Below, one piece after another: positions 17,615 to 26,013 of a stretch of DNA of 64,000 bases. A program made the translations under genes and the position numbers. A model generated the notes under the pieces. The model made no database searches, had not been told where the DNA came from, and saw only the letters and a program-made list of their open reading frames with translations. Position 1 is the first letter of the stretch. Every line of letters starts with the position of its first letter. Source of the DNA: Aquimarina sediminis (GTDB lineage: Bacteria > Bacteroidota > Bacteroidia > Flavobacteriales > Flavobacteriaceae); assembly GCF_002895435.1 (NCBI RefSeq), contig NZ_POYJ01000009.1, forward strand, positions 124,001-188,000. The letters run 5' to 3'.

Positions 17615-18006
17615 ATATACTGATGCAACACCTGCGGAGTAATCATACTATGTGAAGCATGATGCACAGCACTACCGTTTTTGATAACTATAAATTGAGG
17701 TGATTCATGCAATACCTGAAATTTGGCAGCAACTTCAGCAGATACATCACGATAGTTCAACAGATCAAGGTAATAAAGATCTAATTGCCCCTCTTCAAGA
17801 TCAAAACTACTTTCAAAATTACGTATTACCATCCTGCTAATACCACAACGAGTAGAATGCTTAAAAATAGCTTGCGTTTTAGCAATAGAAGCCTCTGCAA
17901 TTCGATCTAATTGCTCGATAGAGGTTAATTCCTGCCATGGCAAAGCCTGTTTTTCTTCTTTTGATTCATTTGATTCTGACCCAAACAACTTACCTAATAT
18001 TCCCAT
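17611..18006 (-). CDS. ytxJ: Bacillithiol-system redox protein YtxJ
   Basis: A 131-residue thioredoxin-fold protein (DUF2847). The hallmark single cysteine motif KHSTRCGISRM is present at about residues 48-58, followed by LYYLDLLNYRDVSAEVAAKF and a cis-Pro region ESPQFIVI. YtxJ works as a monothiol bacilliredoxin-like protein, reducing bacillithiol mixed disulfides in the cytoplasm. The rest of the bacillithiol pathway is not in this window. It is convergent with the globin gene and divergent from clpB, with its own -7 element. Confidence 0.88.
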   Translation of the reverse strand: MGILGKLFGSESNESKEEKQALPWQELTSIEQLDRIAEASIAKTQAIFKHSTRCGISRMVIRNFESSFDLEEGQLDLYYLDLLNYRDVSAEVAAKFQVLHESPQFIVIKNGSAVHHASHSMITPQVLHQYI

Positions 18007-18031
18007 TTTTTAATTTTATCCAAATATGTTA

Positions 18032-18039
18032 CAAACTTA
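18032..18039 (-). promoter_or_regulatory. -7 promoter element for ytxJ
   Basis: The minus strand reads TAAGTTTG, a perfect TAnnTTTG, 25 nt upstream of the ytxJ ATG. Confidence 0.45.
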
Positions 18040-18208
18040 ATCAATTGATTTCAAAATTGATTATAATCATGTATTGGTCGTTACAAAACCCTTAACTTTA
18101 CACTAAGCCAAAAAGTCAGCAAACCCAAGTAAAACCAAGACATTTTGACACTTCTTTCCTTTAGGAATATTATTTGATCCTTCACTACAAAAAACAAAAA
18201 GAAAGATT

Positions 18209-20809
18209 ATGAATTTTAATAATTTCACTATAAAATCGCAAGAAACCATACAGCAGGCACAGCAACTTGCTCAAGGTTTTGGTCACCAACAAATAGAAAA
18301 TGAGCATATTTTCAAAGCCATTTTTAGTATTGATGAAAATGTGCTTCCTTTTTTATTAAAAAAGCTAAATGTTAATATTACACTTTTACAACAGGTACTA
18401 GATAGTACACTGGATAGCTTTCCAAAAGTTTCGGGAGGAGAGCTACAACTATCAAGAGAGGCTGGAAAATCGCTTAATGAAGCAAGCATCATTGCAAAAA
18501 AAATGAACGATGAGTACGTATCGATCGAGCATCTGGTTATTGCAATATTTAAATCCAAAAGTAAAATTGCGCAAATACTAAAAGATCAAGGGGTAACAGA
18601 AAAACACCTAAAAGAAGCTATAAATGAGGTAAGAAAAGGAGAAAGAGTTACTTCACAAAGCGCAGAGGACACCTACCAATCATTAAGTAAATATGCAAAA
18701 AACCTTAATGAGATGGCAGAAAACGGAAAACTAGACCCTGTAATTGGCAGAGATGAAGAAATACGAAGAGTGCTTCAGATTCTTTCTCGCCGAACCAAAA
18801 ACAACCCCATGCTTGTTGGCGAACCCGGTGTTGGTAAAACTGCAATTGCAGAAGGGTTAGCACACCGAATTATCGCTGGTGATATCCCAGAAAACCTTAA
18901 AGACAAACAGATTTTCTCTTTAGATATGGGGGCTCTGATTGCTGGCGCCAAATTCAAAGGCGAATTTGAAGAACGCCTTAAATCAGTAGTTAAAGAAGTA
19001 ACCACAAGTGATGGAGATATCGTTCTATTTATTGATGAAATCCATACCCTGGTGGGTGCTGGCGGTGGTCAAGGAGCAATGGATGCAGCAAACATTCTAA
19101 AACCTGCCTTGGCACGAGGAGAACTACGTGCAATTGGTGCTACAACACTAGATGAATATCAGAAATATTTCGAAAAAGACAAAGCTCTTGAAAGACGTTT
19201 TCAAAAAGTTGTTGTCGATGAGCCCGATACAGAAAGTGCCATTTCTATTCTTAGAGGGATTAAAGAAAAATATGAAACACACCATAAAGTACGTATAAAA
19301 GATGAGGCAATTATCTCTGCAGTAGAATTATCCCAACGGTATATAACCAATAGATTTTTGCCAGATAAAGCTATTGACCTAATTGATGAAGCAGCTTCAA
19401 AATTGAGAATGGAAATTAACTCAAAACCAGAAGAGCTTGACGTCCTTGATCGAAAAATAATGCAATTAGAGATTGAAATAGAAGCTATAAAGCGAGAAAA
19501 TGATGAAACAAAATTAAAAGCTCTTGACGCAGACCTTGCAAACCTAAAGGAAGATCGTAATGAGATTTTCGCAAAATGGCAAAGTGAAAAGGAAGTGGTA
19601 GATGCAATACAGAATACTAAAACTGACATTGAAGACTACAAACTGGAAGCAGAACGTGCAGAACGAAACGGAGATTATGGAAAAGTAGCAGAAATAAGGT
19701 ATGGTAAAATAAAAGAGGCTCAAGAAAGCTTAGATGCATTGCAAAAACAATTAAATGAGCAGCAAAGTAAATCATCCCTTATTAAGGAAGAAGTTACTAA
19801 TGATGATATTGCTGAAGTAGTTGCAAAATGGACTGGAGTACCTGTAACCAAAATGCTTCAAAGTGAGCGCGAAAAATTACTAATATTAGAAAAAGAACTC
19901 CAAAAACGAGTAGTAGGGCAACCTGAAGCTATTCAAGCTGTTAGTGATGCTGTACGTAGAAGCAGAGCAGGGCTACAAGATCAAAAAAAACCAATTGGAT
20001 CATTCCTTTTTTTAGGAACCACCGGAGTGGGAAAAACAGAGTTAGCAAAGGCACTGGCAGAGTATCTGTTTAACGACGAGAGCGCCATGACCCGAATAGA
20101 TATGAGTGAATATCAAGAGCGTCATGCTGTAAGTCGACTAGTTGGAGCACCTCCAGGATATGTAGGATATGACGAAGGCGGCCAATTAACCGAAGCAGTA
20201 CGAAGAAAACCATACTCTGTTGTACTATTGGATGAAATTGAAAAAGCCCACCCTGATACTTTTAACATTCTATTACAAGTACTAGATGAAGGTAGGTTAA
20301 CAGACAATAAGGGTAGAGTCGCAGATTTTAGAAATACGATTATAATTATGACTAGTAATATGGGAAGTCATATTATTCAGGAAAGATTTGAAAACATCAA
20401 AGATATGGATACCGCTATAGAAGCAGCAAAAATTGAAGTACTAGGATTATTGAAACAATCCGTCCGTCCTGAGTTTTTAAATAGAATAGATGACATTATT
20501 ATGTTCTCTCCTCTTACAAAGGCAAATATAAACGAGATTGTAAAACTTCAATTAAAACTTGTGTCAAAAATGCTTCAAGAACAACATATCACTCTAGAAG
20601 CAACAGAGCAAGCTATATCGTTTCTTTCTGAAAAAGGTTTTCAACCCGAATTTGGTGCAAGACCTGTTAAACGAACTATTCAAAAAGAAGTTTTAAACAA
20701 ACTATCGAAAGAAATTTTAGCAGGAAAAATCACAACAGAAAGTACTATTCTACTTGATGAATTTGATAACAATTTAGTCTTTAGAAATCAAGTAGATTTA
20801 GTTTCATAA
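18209..20809 (+). CDS. clpB: ATP-dependent disaggregase ClpB
   Basis: An 866-residue Hsp100 chaperone that pulls proteins out of aggregates with DnaK. In order: the Clp N-domain (about residues 1-145), AAA-1 with Walker [14 protein letters not shown] and Walker [12 protein letters not shown], the coiled-coil middle domain (about 400-530) that marks ClpB rather than ClpA/ClpC, and AAA-2 with Walker [14 protein letters not shown] and the C-terminal small domain. It lacks a ClpP-binding loop signature that I could see. It is a monocistronic gene with its own terminator. No CIRCE element was seen upstream. Confidence 0.97.
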   Translation: MNFNNFTIKSQETIQQAQQLAQGFGHQQIENEHIFKAIFSIDENVLPFLLKKLNVNITLLQQVLDSTLDSFPKVSGGELQLSREAGKSLNEASIIAKKMNDEYVSIEHLVIAIFKSKSKIAQILKDQGVTEKHLKEAINEVRKGERVTSQSAEDTYQSLSKYAKNLNEMAENGKLDPVIGRDEEIRRVLQILSRRTKNNPMLVGEPGVGKTAIAEGLAHRIIAGDIPENLKDKQIFSLDMGALIAGAKFKGEFEERLKSVVKEVTTSDGDIVLFIDEIHTLVGAGGGQGAMDAANILKPALARGELRAIGATTLDEYQKYFEKDKALERRFQKVVVDEPDTESAISILRGIKEKYETHHKVRIKDEAIISAVELSQRYITNRFLPDKAIDLIDEAASKLRMEINSKPEELDVLDRKIMQLEIEIEAIKRENDETKLKALDADLANLKEDRNEIFAKWQSEKEVVDAIQNTKTDIEDYKLEAERAERNGDYGKVAEIRYGKIKEAQESLDALQKQLNEQQSKSSLIKEEVTNDDIAEVVAKWTGVPVTKMLQSEREKLLILEKELQKRVVGQPEAIQAVSDAVRRSRAGLQDQKKPIGSFLFLGTTGVGKTELAKALAEYLFNDESAMTRIDMSEYQERHAVSRLVGAPPGYVGYDEGGQLTEAVRRKPYSVVLLDEIEKAHPDTFNILLQVLDEGRLTDNKGRVADFRNTIIIMTSNMGSHIIQERFENIKDMDTAIEAAKIEVLGLLKQSVRPEFLNRIDDIIMFSPLTKANINEIVKLQLKLVSKMLQEQHITLEATEQAISFLSEKGFQPEFGARPVKRTIQKEVLNKLSKEILAGKITTESTILLDEFDNNLVFRNQVDLVS

Positions 20810-20840
20810 TTAAATTGTAAAATCGATTTTGATACATAAA

Positions 20841-20884
20841 ATGGGTAATTAATCTAATAATATGGTTAATTACCCTATTTTTTT
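20841..20884 (+). terminator. Intrinsic terminator of clpB
   Basis: Ten-bp arms GGGTAATTAA (20843-20852) and TTAATTACCC (20866-20875) with a 13-base loop are followed by TATTTTTTTT, about 35 bp past the clpB stop. Confidence 0.82.
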
Positions 20885-21021
20885 AACAACAAATCAACAA
20901 TATCAAATTTTGTTAAACTGCATAAATTACGGTTTTACCGTAGATATTAACAAAATTCTTCCTACAACGGTTAATAACTAAATACAGAAAAAAACGAGGT
21001 TTTAAGTACATTGCGCTAGCA

Positions 21022-21669
21022 ATGAAACCAACCACTGTATTTGTTTTTCTTTTAACCTCATTCATCTCCTTTTGCCAAAGTAGAAAGGAAGTCCTATCTG
21101 ATATTAGAAATAAGTTTGAGCTAATTAAGGAATTAGTAGATGCTAACACACTTAGACAACACCATACCGACTATTCTTGCCATCAAACGCTAGGAGAAGG
21201 ATCTCTTACTTTTTATTATAACGGTAACGAATTAAAACATGTTATACATACCTATAGCCAAGGTCATGTAAAATATAAAGATGAATACTATGTATGGGAT
21301 GATCAATTAATCTTTCAATATGCCACACACGATATATGGTATAAAGACTATGAAAGAACTCGATCTGGTAAACGTAAATTAGTAAATGTAACACTTACTC
21401 TCGAAGAGCGCTTTTATTTTAAAGACAGGAATGCTATAAAATGCCAATTTAAGGATTATAAAAACCGAAGTAATAGTCCAAAAAAGATAAAAACAAATCA
21501 CGTAAGAAATATAAATATAGATTGCGATCAATCTCAAAATGCTCTTGATAAATTTGACCTTTTACTTAAATTTCAAAAAATGAAAATTGAAGACGCTTGT
21601 AATCTTCCTAAAGGTATTACAAAAACAGGAGCTTTAGATATGATTTATGGTAATTTAGGTCACAACTGA
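21022..21669 (+). CDS. Hypothetical secreted protein
   Basis: A 215-residue protein with a signal peptide (MKPTTVFVFLLTSFISFCQS) and a soluble domain of aromatic-rich strands such as GSLTFYYNGNELKHVIHTYS and DEYYVWDDQLIFQYATHD, which look like small toxin-immunity-like or YD-type beta proteins. No named family was recognised. There are no strong functional motifs. It stands alone between the clpB terminator and the tetR operator; its upstream region shows only the imperfect -7 TACATTGC. Confidence 0.6.
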   Translation: MKPTTVFVFLLTSFISFCQSRKEVLSDIRNKFELIKELVDANTLRQHHTDYSCHQTLGEGSLTFYYNGNELKHVIHTYSQGHVKYKDEYYVWDDQLIFQYATHDIWYKDYERTRSGKRKLVNVTLTLEERFYFKDRNAIKCQFKDYKNRSNSPKKIKTNHVRNINIDCDQSQNALDKFDLLLKFQKMKIEDACNLPKGITKTGALDMIYGNLGHN

Positions 21670-21730
21670 TTTTCTAACCCTTTAGTTTTAAGATAAGTAA
21701 TTAAACTTAGAGTTTATTTTCAAAATACAT

Positions 21731-21744
21731 ATACCGATTGGTAT
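21731..21744. promoter_or_regulatory. Predicted TetR operator upstream of the regulator gene
   Basis: ATACC-GATT-GGTAT is a perfect five-bp inverted repeat with a four-base spacer. It shares 13 of 14 bases with the palindrome before the next gene (22390-22415) and ends 8 bp before the tetR -7 element, a position where a bound repressor would block RNA polymerase. Confidence 0.78.
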
Positions 21745-21752
21745 TTTTTTTA

Positions 21753-21760
21753 TATATTTG
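21753..21760 (+). promoter_or_regulatory. -7 promoter element for the TetR regulator
   Basis: TATATTTG, a perfect TAnnTTTG, 17 nt upstream of the ATG and immediately downstream of the operator. Confidence 0.55.
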
Positions 21761-21777
21761 ATCTTATTTCTAGCTTT

Positions 21778-22374
21778 ATGCTTACTAAATCTGAACAAAC
21801 TACAGAATTTATAATCCAAACAGTGGCTCCTATCTTTAATAAAAATGGATATGCAGCAACTAGCCTGAGTGATATTACTAAGGCAACTGGGCTTACGAAG
21901 GGTGCAATTTATGGTAATTTTAAAAATAAAGAAGGGCTCGCTATTGCCGCATTTGATACCACTGTAAAAAATATGCTTAGGCGTATTAGGGATCATCAAG
22001 CCAAAAGTAGTTCTCCCATCGAAAAACTTTTTCTGATCACAGATTTTTATAGAAATTACTACGATTATAGCCAAGAGTTAGGCGGATGCCCCGTTCTTAA
22101 CATGGGAGTAGACGCCAAACATCAAAACCCTTTGTTGTTTGATCGTGTAAAATATACAATAACTAAAATCAAAAGTAATCTTGCCAAGATTATCGAAGCA
22201 GGTCAAGAATATAAAGAGATAAATCCGCACATAGATTCAATGCTCTATTCAAAAAGACTATACACCATGATAATTGGCGCAATTTTTATGACTCATACCA
22301 TGGAAGACAGAAGTTATTTATTAGAAACCATGGATCAAATTGATAGTATAATTGATAAAGAATTAAAACAATAA
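21778..22374 (+). CDS. TetR/AcrR-family transcriptional repressor
   Basis: A 198-residue repressor. The N-terminal helix-turn-helix (about residues 10-57) is typical: AATSLSDITKATGLTKGAIYGNFKNKEGL. The ligand-binding domain carries GGCPVLNMGVDAKHQNP, a motif seen in the LmrA/YxaF-like branch of the family. Identical palindromes lie in its own promoter and just ahead of the downstream thioesterase gene, so it very likely represses both. The inducer could be a fatty acid, acyl-CoA or other hydrophobic compound, judging by the neighbour; that is inference. Confidence 0.9.
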   Translation: MLTKSEQTTEFIIQTVAPIFNKNGYAATSLSDITKATGLTKGAIYGNFKNKEGLAIAAFDTTVKNMLRRIRDHQAKSSSPIEKLFLITDFYRNYYDYSQELGGCPVLNMGVDAKHQNPLLFDRVKYTITKIKSNLAKIIEAGQEYKEINPHIDSMLYSKRLYTMIIGAIFMTHTMEDRSYLLETMDQIDSIIDKELKQ

Positions 22375-22389
22375 TCATTTTTTTTAATC

Positions 22390-22415
22390 AATAATATACC
22401 GTTTGGTATATTATT
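22390..22415. promoter_or_regulatory. Predicted TetR operator upstream of the thioesterase gene
   Basis: A perfect inverted repeat: 11-bp arms 22390-22400 and 22405-22415 around GTTT, with core ATACCGTTTGGTAT. The core matches the operator at 21731-21744 in 13 of 14 bases. It lies between the repressor stop codon and the thioesterase ATG, 14 bp upstream of the latter. A -7-like TACCGTTTG (three-base spacer) lies inside it. Confidence 0.82.
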
Positions 22416-22429
22416 ATAACTATTTAAAT

Positions 22430-22912
22430 ATGCAACTACCAAAAGTACTAGAAAGCAACGCCAAAGTAAGGTTTCAGGACTGCGACCCATTCAATCATCT
22501 TAATAATGCCGCCTATATTAACTACATGATCAATGCTCGAGAGGATCAGATTGACAAATTCTACAATCTCGATATTTTTAAATTAGCAAAAACTCAAGGT
22601 ATCAGTTGGGTTGTAGGTACAAATCAGATTGCTTACTTAAAACCGGCTTTACTAATGGAAAAGGTTATTATTGACTCTCAACTCATACGATACACCGAAA
22701 ACCAATTATGCGTAGAGATCAGAATGTGGAACCATGACAAAACTGAGCTTAAGGCAGTTCTATGGAGTGCCTTTGTGCATTTTAATCTGCTACAACAAAA
22801 ACGATGGAATCACGATCAAAGACTGATGGAATTATTTCAAAATGTTCATGAACCTGTAGCTGCAAATACCTTTGAAGAAAGAATTTTACAATTAAAACCG
22901 CAAAAAGTGTAA
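22430..22912 (+). CDS. Acyl-CoA thioesterase-like hotdog protein
   Basis: A 160-residue single-hotdog protein of the 4HBT/FatB-like group. The active-site segment VRFQDCDPFNHLNNAAYINYM, here quoted as RFQDCDPFNHLNN plus AAYINYM, includes the Asp and the HLNN signature. It would hydrolyse acyl-CoA or acyl-ACP thioesters in the cytoplasm. The ATG at 22430 was chosen because the in-frame TTG at 22403 lies inside the operator palindrome. Its control by the upstream TetR protein is a strong inference from the duplicated operators. Confidence 0.87.
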   Translation: MQLPKVLESNAKVRFQDCDPFNHLNNAAYINYMINAREDQIDKFYNLDIFKLAKTQGISWVVGTNQIAYLKPALLMEKVIIDSQLIRYTENQLCVEIRMWNHDKTELKAVLWSAFVHFNLLQQKRWNHDQRLMELFQNVHEPVAANTFEERILQLKPQKV

Positions 22913-22964
22913 CAATTTCATTTTTTGCCCGTCTTATATAAATACAACCACTAAACTAGGCCGT

Positions 22965-23090
22965 ATGAAATCTTCTGGGGATCTAGGCTCCTCTCATAAA
23001 AAGAGAAGCTCCTATATTTATATAGGTTTTTTCATCATAGCTATTATATCTATGATTGTCGTTATTTGGCAAATGGGAATGCTAGAATAA
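22965..23090 (+). CDS. 41-residue single-pass membrane peptide
   Basis: A short frame with a polar, Lys/Arg-containing N-terminus (MKSSGDLGSSHKKRSS) followed by one strong transmembrane helix rich in Ile and ending WQMGMLE. It would be inserted with its N-terminus in the cytoplasm by the positive-inside rule. A good hairpin terminator follows at once, which supports a real transcript. No family recognised, and no clear promoter of its own: it may ride on the thioesterase transcript, 52 bp upstream. Confidence 0.55.
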   Translation: MKSSGDLGSSHKKRSSYIYIGFFIIAIISMIVVIWQMGMLE

Positions 23091-23095
23091 TTTAA

Positions 23096-23157
23096 TCAGG
23101 TATAAAATAAGTATTGTAACTATAATGTTATTACTTATTTTGTACCTGGTATTTTTT
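23096..23157 (+). terminator. Intrinsic terminator after the small membrane peptide
   Basis: Arms 23097-23113 and 23132-23148 pair over 17 positions with one G-U pair, with an 18-base loop and a T run at 23152-23158. It ends the tetR-thioesterase-peptide transcript. Confidence 0.78.
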
Positions 23158-23173
23158 TAAAAACTTATCTGTA

Positions 23174-23686
23174 ATGAAATACGTAGTACTATTATCTATT
23201 TTTCTATTATCACTAACCTCATCTGCACAAAGCACTGGATCAAAACAACCTGAAACAACAACCTATTTCTTTATTAGGCACGCAGAAAAAGATCTTAGCA
23301 ACCCAGAAAACAGAAATCCAGAACTTACTAAAGAAGGAAAAAATCGTGCAGAAAATTGGGCAAAAATGCTCGCTGATGTACCTGTAGATATGGTATATTC
23401 AACAGATTATATTAGAACAAAAAAAACAGCTGAACCTATTGCAAAAAGTAAAAACTTAGAGGTTATTTTATACAACCCAAAAAATTTAAACAGCCCTGAT
23501 TTCCAAAAAAACACAAAAGGAAAAATCACTGTCATTGTAGGACACAGTAACACAACACCATCTTTTGTGAACAAAATTATTGGCAAAAAAAAGTACCATT
23601 CTATAGATGAAAAAATATATGGTAAAGTATTTATTATAAATATTACTGGCGATGTAATTACTGATACACTACTTCGTTTTAATTAA
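23174..23686 (+). CDS. Secreted histidine phosphatase (SixA/phosphoglycerate-mutase fold)
   Basis: A 170-residue protein with a signal peptide (MKYVVLLSIFLLSLTSSAQS). The phosphohistidine motif is FFIRHAEKD, the second catalytic His lies in VIVGHSNTTPSF, and a Thr/Arg-rich DYIRTKKTAEP segment fits the family. The protein is small, like SixA. Predicted periplasmic or secreted phosphatase; substrate unknown. It stands between two terminator-like regions as a single gene. Confidence 0.87.
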   Translation: MKYVVLLSIFLLSLTSSAQSTGSKQPETTTYFFIRHAEKDLSNPENRNPELTKEGKNRAENWAKMLADVPVDMVYSTDYIRTKKTAEPIAKSKNLEVILYNPKNLNSPDFQKNTKGKITVIVGHSNTTPSFVNKIIGKKKYHSIDEKIYGKVFIINITGDVITDTLLRFN

Positions 23687-24138
23687 ATGCCCCCCAACAT
23701 CATCAAAATTAAGCCAGTACTAACACGACTACATGTACTAAATTCTTAAAACTGGAAAACTATACAAACAACTACACTCCTTCCCTCCTTTACTTATAAA
23801 CTAAATCAGACGCATATTCTTCCTGTATACCATTTATTAAGCCTAAGATAATTAACAACTCGTATTACTCACAACGTATACCACAAAAATTCTATCTCGG
23901 ATTAGTCAAAAACATGCGAAAGAAATATCCGACATTATAAATGCTAAAATTTTCTGATAGTAAACACTTCATCGAAAAACCTAGAAAAGCAATACTTTAG
24001 GATTAGCAAAAAACTACCCCTGCATAATTCTATTATTTACTCAAACACCAATCATTAGAGTATATACAACTTCCAATTTTTATCCTTAATATTTAACACA
24101 ACTCAAGCAACATAATTTAATCCTTTTAAAACCAAATC
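23687..24138. other. Gene-free leader upstream of the curlin-repeat gene
   Basis: A 452-bp stretch without a convincing reading frame or terminator. No perfect -7 element was seen. It probably holds the regulatory region of the curlin-repeat gene, but I see no recognisable operator. Confidence 0.5.
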
Positions 24139-25845
24139 ATGAAAAAAGTATTTTTAAATTGTTTAGCAATGCTAAGCTTATTTTCAATTTTCGCACAATC
24201 AGAAGCAAATGATATTAATCAATCTGGTAAATTAAATACAATAAACATTTCTCAACATGGTACCCCAAAAACCTTAAAAATAACTCAATTTGGAAACGAA
24301 AACTCTTCAGAAGTCATCCAGGGAATAAGTGAAGAACCTTCTTTAGACGGAATCATTACGCAGGTTCAGACCGGAAACCGAAACAATGCATATGTATTAC
24401 AAATGGGAGGTTACAATAAAACCAACCAGATCCAGACAGGAAATCAAAATACTGTAAAAGCTACGCAAGGCTTTGGTTCCTATTATAATCACATTGAACA
24501 AACACAAAATGGAGTAGATAATATTGCTACCGCTACTTTTCAAAACTTTTCTGTAGGTGGAATTATTAAACAAAATCAGGATGGAGAAGCTAATAGTGCA
24601 GAAGCAATTAGTTTTGGTACAAGTTTTATTAGTCAAACGCAGGATGGCGTAACCAATATAGCTACTATCAACTCTTCTGGAAACTTAGGTGATATTAGGC
24701 AAAACCAAACCGGTACAGGTAATATAGCAGGTATTATGCAAAATGGAAACACAAATACTGTTTCTCAAATTCAAAATGATGTTTTCAATAAGGCAGACAT
24801 CATCCAAAATGGTAGTAATCATAAAATTTTTCAAAAACAAAAAGGTTGGGATAATACTGCTGTTGTATCACAGAGTGAGCTTTCTAATACTATTAACCAA
24901 CATCAGGATGGAGGAAAGAATACTATTAACACCTTACAAACCGGAAGTTTTAATAATGTAACAACAAATCAAATAAGTGAATACAATTCCATTAATCTAA
25001 CTCAGTCAGGTTTCACTAATAACATTGATACACAACAAATTGGTATATCTAACACCTCTACAATAATACAAAGCGGGGATACGAATCAAATTTCTCAAAT
25101 ACAAGACGGCAAAGAAAACTTATTAAAGATCGAGCAAAATAGCGGAAGTGCTAATACAATCTCTCAAATTCAAACCGGAGACAACAATTCTGCAACAGCA
25201 AAACAAAATCTTGGAGTTTTTAATGTTATTTCACAAACTCAAACAGGGCAAAAAAACACTATCTCTACCACACAGGAAGGAGGTGAAAAAAATAATGCTA
25301 CCTCTGTACAAATCGGAGAAGCAAATTATATCAGTCAAACTCAAAATGAAGGAAATAACAATAGCATTCATGCGATTCAAGAAGATAGCTATGGTCATAA
25401 AATAGATCAAATTCAAAGTGGAGAAAAAAACAGCAGTATAGCACAACAATATAGTGGCATGTACAACGTAGTTCAACAAACTCAAAATGGGTCAAAAAAC
25501 ACCCTTAAAGCTACACAATATGGTGGGACTAATGATGTAATTAAACAAACTCAAATCGGAGACAACAATTCTGCAGAGGCGTTACAAGAAGGCAGATACA
25601 GTCTCTTGTCAGCTAATAATACCATTACCCAAAGTCAAGAAGGAAATGGTAATTTGATATTTAATACTCAAGAGGGAACAGGAAACAATATTGAGAGTAA
25701 TCAGAATGGTGAACTAAATATTATTAACAGCAGCCAAATCGGAAACTCTAATAGCATTATTAACTCTCAATCCGGCAAAGGGTTGTCCAACACATTACTA
25801 CAATCAGGAGAAAATAATTCTATTATTTTTAATCAAAACAATTAA
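24139..25845 (+). CDS. Large secreted curlin-repeat (amyloid-like) protein
   Basis: A 568-residue protein with signal peptide MKKVFLNCLAMLSLFSIFAQ. From about residue 25 to the end it consists of some 40 half-repeats of the form Q-x-G-x-x-N-x, spaced about 11 residues apart, as in the Curlin_rpt family of CsgA/CsgB (for example ISQIQTGDNNSATAKQ and VVQQTQNGSKNTLKATQ). In curli such repeats stack into an amyloid beta-solenoid fibre on the cell surface. E. coli CsgA has five full repeats; this protein would have about 20. There is no T9SS C-terminal domain, and no CsgG, CsgE or CsgF gene is nearby. Repeats have drifted in DNA sequence. Probably a biofilm or adhesion fibre subunit. Confidence 0.88.
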   Translation: MKKVFLNCLAMLSLFSIFAQSEANDINQSGKLNTINISQHGTPKTLKITQFGNENSSEVIQGISEEPSLDGIITQVQTGNRNNAYVLQMGGYNKTNQIQTGNQNTVKATQGFGSYYNHIEQTQNGVDNIATATFQNFSVGGIIKQNQDGEANSAEAISFGTSFISQTQDGVTNIATINSSGNLGDIRQNQTGTGNIAGIMQNGNTNTVSQIQNDVFNKADIIQNGSNHKIFQKQKGWDNTAVVSQSELSNTINQHQDGGKNTINTLQTGSFNNVTTNQISEYNSINLTQSGFTNNIDTQQIGISNTSTIIQSGDTNQISQIQDGKENLLKIEQNSGSANTISQIQTGDNNSATAKQNLGVFNVISQTQTGQKNTISTTQEGGEKNNATSVQIGEANYISQTQNEGNNNSIHAIQEDSYGHKIDQIQSGEKNSSIAQQYSGMYNVVQQTQNGSKNTLKATQYGGTNDVIKQTQIGDNNSAEALQEGRYSLLSANNTITQSQEGNGNLIFNTQEGTGNNIESNQNGELNIINSSQIGNSNSIINSQSGKGLSNTLLQSGENNSIIFNQNN

Positions 25846-25883
25846 TAACATAAATAAATAATTCTTCTTTTACAAAAAGAGAC

Positions 25884-25956
25884 AGCTCCATAAAGTTTAA
25901 ACTAATTCAATATGAATTGCTTGAGAACACTAAATTAACTTGAACTTTATGGGGCT
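25884..25956 (+). repeat. Long nested hairpin after the curlin-repeat gene
   Basis: A 17-bp imperfect inverted repeat (25884-25900 with 25940-25956, two G-U pairs) encloses a second perfect six-bp hairpin AATTCA-ATA-TGAATT (25904-25918). There is no T run directly after, so it may be a weak terminator or a structured 3' end that protects the mRNA. Confidence 0.5.
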
Positions 25957-26013
25957 TATAACAGCACCTAAATCTCTTGATTTGCACGCAGGGACAAAAG
26001 ATCATACTGCGGG

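Noticed and set aside
19201..19629. A 142-codon minus-strand frame inside clpB
   Set aside because: Antisense to the coiled-coil middle domain; the clpB frame is fully conserved and the antisense frame has no recognisable domain.
21688..22074. A 128-codon minus-strand frame across the tetR promoter and 5' end
   Set aside because: It is antisense to a clear helix-turn-helix gene and covers its operator; no supporting signal.
24139..25845. Possible DNA tandem repeat or CRISPR-like array in the curlin gene
   Set aside because: The repetition is at protein level only; codons have drifted, spacing is by amino-acid pattern and there are no spacers or cas genes.
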